Position numbers and translations under genes: made by a program
Part shown: in pieces, positions 51,448 through 53,458 of the stretch
How the letters are laid out: each line of letters opens with the position of its first letter
How positions within the stretch are numbered: position 1 is the first letter of the stretch
The notes under the pieces: generated by a model
Told to the model about the DNA's origin: nothing
Seen by the model: only the letters and a program-made list of their open reading frames with translations
The model's database searches: none
Assembly: GCF_001039355.2 (NCBI RefSeq)
Contig: NW_019773521.1
Coordinates: forward strand, 1 to 53,458
Source of the DNA: Lingula anatina
Lineage: Eukaryota; Brachiopoda; Lingulata; Lingulida; Lingulidae
Reading direction: 5' to 3'
DNA length: 53,458 nucleotides

Positions 51448-53170
51448 TACGGTCTACAGTGACACCCCAGGGGTCAGACATGTCACCCTGGCCAAAACAT
51501 CGGATAACCTGACCTGATGTTGAATACAGTCTACAGCATGTATCGTAGCATGTGGCCAAGAATCTATCGTTACTAACAATAGTGATACACCTCACCCCTC
51601 CCTCTATACTGATATCACGATTACATTGACCTGTGCTGGAGAACAAGGACACTGTTTTACCGGAGCCTAGGTCACCATTTGCAACTAAAATGCGCCCGTC
51701 ATCTGTGCATTGGATATCCCATAGCCACGTTTCAAGCTTAAAATGCATAGTCCAAAGTGGCGTTTCAAGCCATGTGACTCTCTGAAATTCCATCGGCTCG
51801 GGATAGTACGCTCTCTCTTGTTTCAAACTTCCAAAACGTGCATCCAAGGGACCGCGGTATGTTTTGGCCGTAATGGACCCCGTTGTGATGGACAGCGGCG
51901 GCGGTTTAGGGATTTTAGGAAACTGTAGCGCAACATCCATTTCCGTTTGCCCTGGTGTAAATTTTATATCGGTGATCTTGGTATCAAAGACTGGTTCTAC
52001 TGTCTGTAACTCCTGAATTCTAGTTTGGAGTTTTTTAGAATGGGTCACGATGTCGATGTCAGAACCGGTGTCTGTGAGCAGCTGGGCGAAATCACGAATG
52101 CTCTGAATGGAAATCCTTTTCATTTCTTGCTTGTCCTTTTCAGCTTTTAAAGTCTTCCCCTGCCGGAAGGTGAGTTTTTTAACTTTTGCAGATATATCGT
52201 TGCTTTCGTCTTCTATAAATCTTTTCATTTCGGTGTAATCGAACTGTACTTTTGTGTGGTACGTTTCCAAATGCTCTTTGACACTTTTTAAATACCCGTC
52301 CCTCTGTTCACATATGTCTTTCTCTACTTGTTGATAATAAGCACTGATTTCCTTTTCAAGGGTTTCACTGTTTTCATTTATATCCTTCGTCATAACCAAT
52401 TTCTGAGAATTCACCAAATGAAGAGCCTTTGCCTGATTTTCATTTAGCCTCTCTTCCGTTCGCACAATGGCATTCTCCGCCTTCTCAAAACGAGACAGTT
52501 TCTCAGTAGGGAGACATTTTAGCTTCTCTTGTATTAGATCTCGTTGAACTTTCACCATATCTCCTAATTTTTGGAATTCGTGTTTACTGTGAGTTTCTAC
52601 AATACATTCTCTGCATATGACAGTGTCATCGTTTTCACAATAAAATGCCAGCGGTTCTCCGTCGTGTTTATCGCAGTATTGAGCTGCATCTTATACGTGA
52701 CGTAATTGATCTCTTATACTAACTCGGTTAGCTGACAAGTCTACTTGTGACAGAGGTACAAACGAGTGTCTCTCGCAAGACGGGTTTTTATCGTGAACAT
52801 CACGACATGTAGCGCACAGTTGGTTGGTTTCTGGACATCCTTGACACAGCAAAGTGGCCTCTTTATGGTTACAATACTCACAAAGTTTCCCCTCGGGCGC
52901 TTTCTGATCTTTCATAAAGTCTATTACTTTTCTTAAGAAGAAGTTTTTCACGAGACATTCTAACCCACCTGGTGGTAGAGGAGCCTCTTGGCGACACACA
53001 GGGCAGGAGAACTTGTTCTGGACACCATTCGTAGCTGCATGGTCAGCAATACATTCCAGACAAAACGTGTGGTAACAGGGGAGCACTCTCGGGTCTTGAT
53101 ATTCATCCAGGCATATATGACATGTTAAAAAGTTCTCACTGAAGACGTTGCATATCTCTTTCGAAGCCAT
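51448..53170 (-). pseudogene. TRIM-NHL copy 5: premature stop and missing 3' end
   Basis: ATG at 53170 (MASKEICNVFSENF); the more upstream in-frame codon at 53200 is GTG and the ATG used in copy 4 is ATA here. RING and B-box 1 are intact. Codon 160 (52691-52693) is TAA where copies 1, 3 and 4 have TTA, between the two B-boxes. The frame stays open afterwards through B-box 2, coiled coil and the start of the propeller. Homology is lost at about 51448, after GVTVDR, so roughly 150-160 C-terminal residues including most NHL repeats are absent. It diverges more from copies 1, 3 and 4 than they do from each other. Confidence 0.88.
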
Positions 53171-53458
53171 TGCTATGGTATAGGCGCCCAAAGTGGACAC
53201 AGCACCCCGCCCCCTACGCGCCGACCGACCCGCTCTACTGCTGCCAAGGCCGCTGTGTACGTGTATATATCGTTTAGTAAGTTATCTATTTTAGGACATA
53301 ACTTAAAGTTGTCAGCCGCTCGGCACATCACAATCAGGTGATGTTGTCAATAACCAGGACGGTATCAAAGTCTAAAGCCTATACAAGCTGAGTGCATGAC
53401 ATATCAGTGATACACTGTGAGAAGGTCATCCCGGTGACATTCACCCCCCCACCCCCCG
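53171..53458 (-). promoter_or_regulatory. Promoter region of TRIM copy 5
   Basis: Homologous to the copy 4 upstream region. The TATA position reads ATATATAC at about 53262-53272 on the minus strand, and the 42-nt block is at 53333-53374, about 163 nt before the ATG. The window ends within this module. Confidence 0.55.

Overview
This is eukaryotic genomic DNA that is AT-rich, intron-bearing and full of transposon remnants. The gene content (a tandem TRIM-NHL family, an EGF/olfactomedin secreted protein, a BEL/Pao retroelement, piggyBac-type MITEs) and the style of the repeats suggest a marine lophotrochozoan, most likely a bivalve mollusc. That assignment is inference, since no species marker was recognised.

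Layout. 1-6 kb: the first four coding exons of glucose-6-phosphate isomerase (+ strand), after which the gene stops; a single undetermined base lies 262 nt further on. 6.7-7.1 kb: a TTAA-flanked MITE. 9-53 kb: five copies of one TRIM-NHL gene, all on the minus strand. Copies 1 (9.2-11.4 kb) and 4 (36.6-38.8 kb) are intact. Copy 2 (20.0-21.0 kb) is only the C-terminal propeller half. Copy 3 (21.9-24.4 kb) has an early stop and an internal in-frame duplication whose junction is an undetermined base. Copy 5 (51.4-53.2 kb) has a stop and has lost its 3' end. The array is interrupted by a decayed piggyBac element, two solo LTRs, a 7.6-kb degenerate BEL/Pao element, and other MITEs and minisatellites.

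At 44.7-48.9 kb, between copies 4 and 5, lies a five-exon minus-strand gene. The phase-consistent model gives a 458-residue secreted protein: signal peptide, two EGF-like domains, olfactomedin domain. One of its introns holds a perfect 52-bp inverted repeat.

The most notable theme is how the TRIM array evolves. Copies 1 and 3 share about 2.1 kb of upstream DNA with a predicted 5'UTR intron. Copies 4 and 5 carry an unrelated compact upstream module with a 42-nt block that is identical in three places; copy 4 also has a clear TATA box. The third place is an orphan upstream module at 39.4-39.8 kb with no coding sequence behind it. The exchange between upstream types, and the edge of the orphan, both fall at the start codon. 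Several insertions can be dated relative to the duplications because the paralogous flank keeps the empty site.
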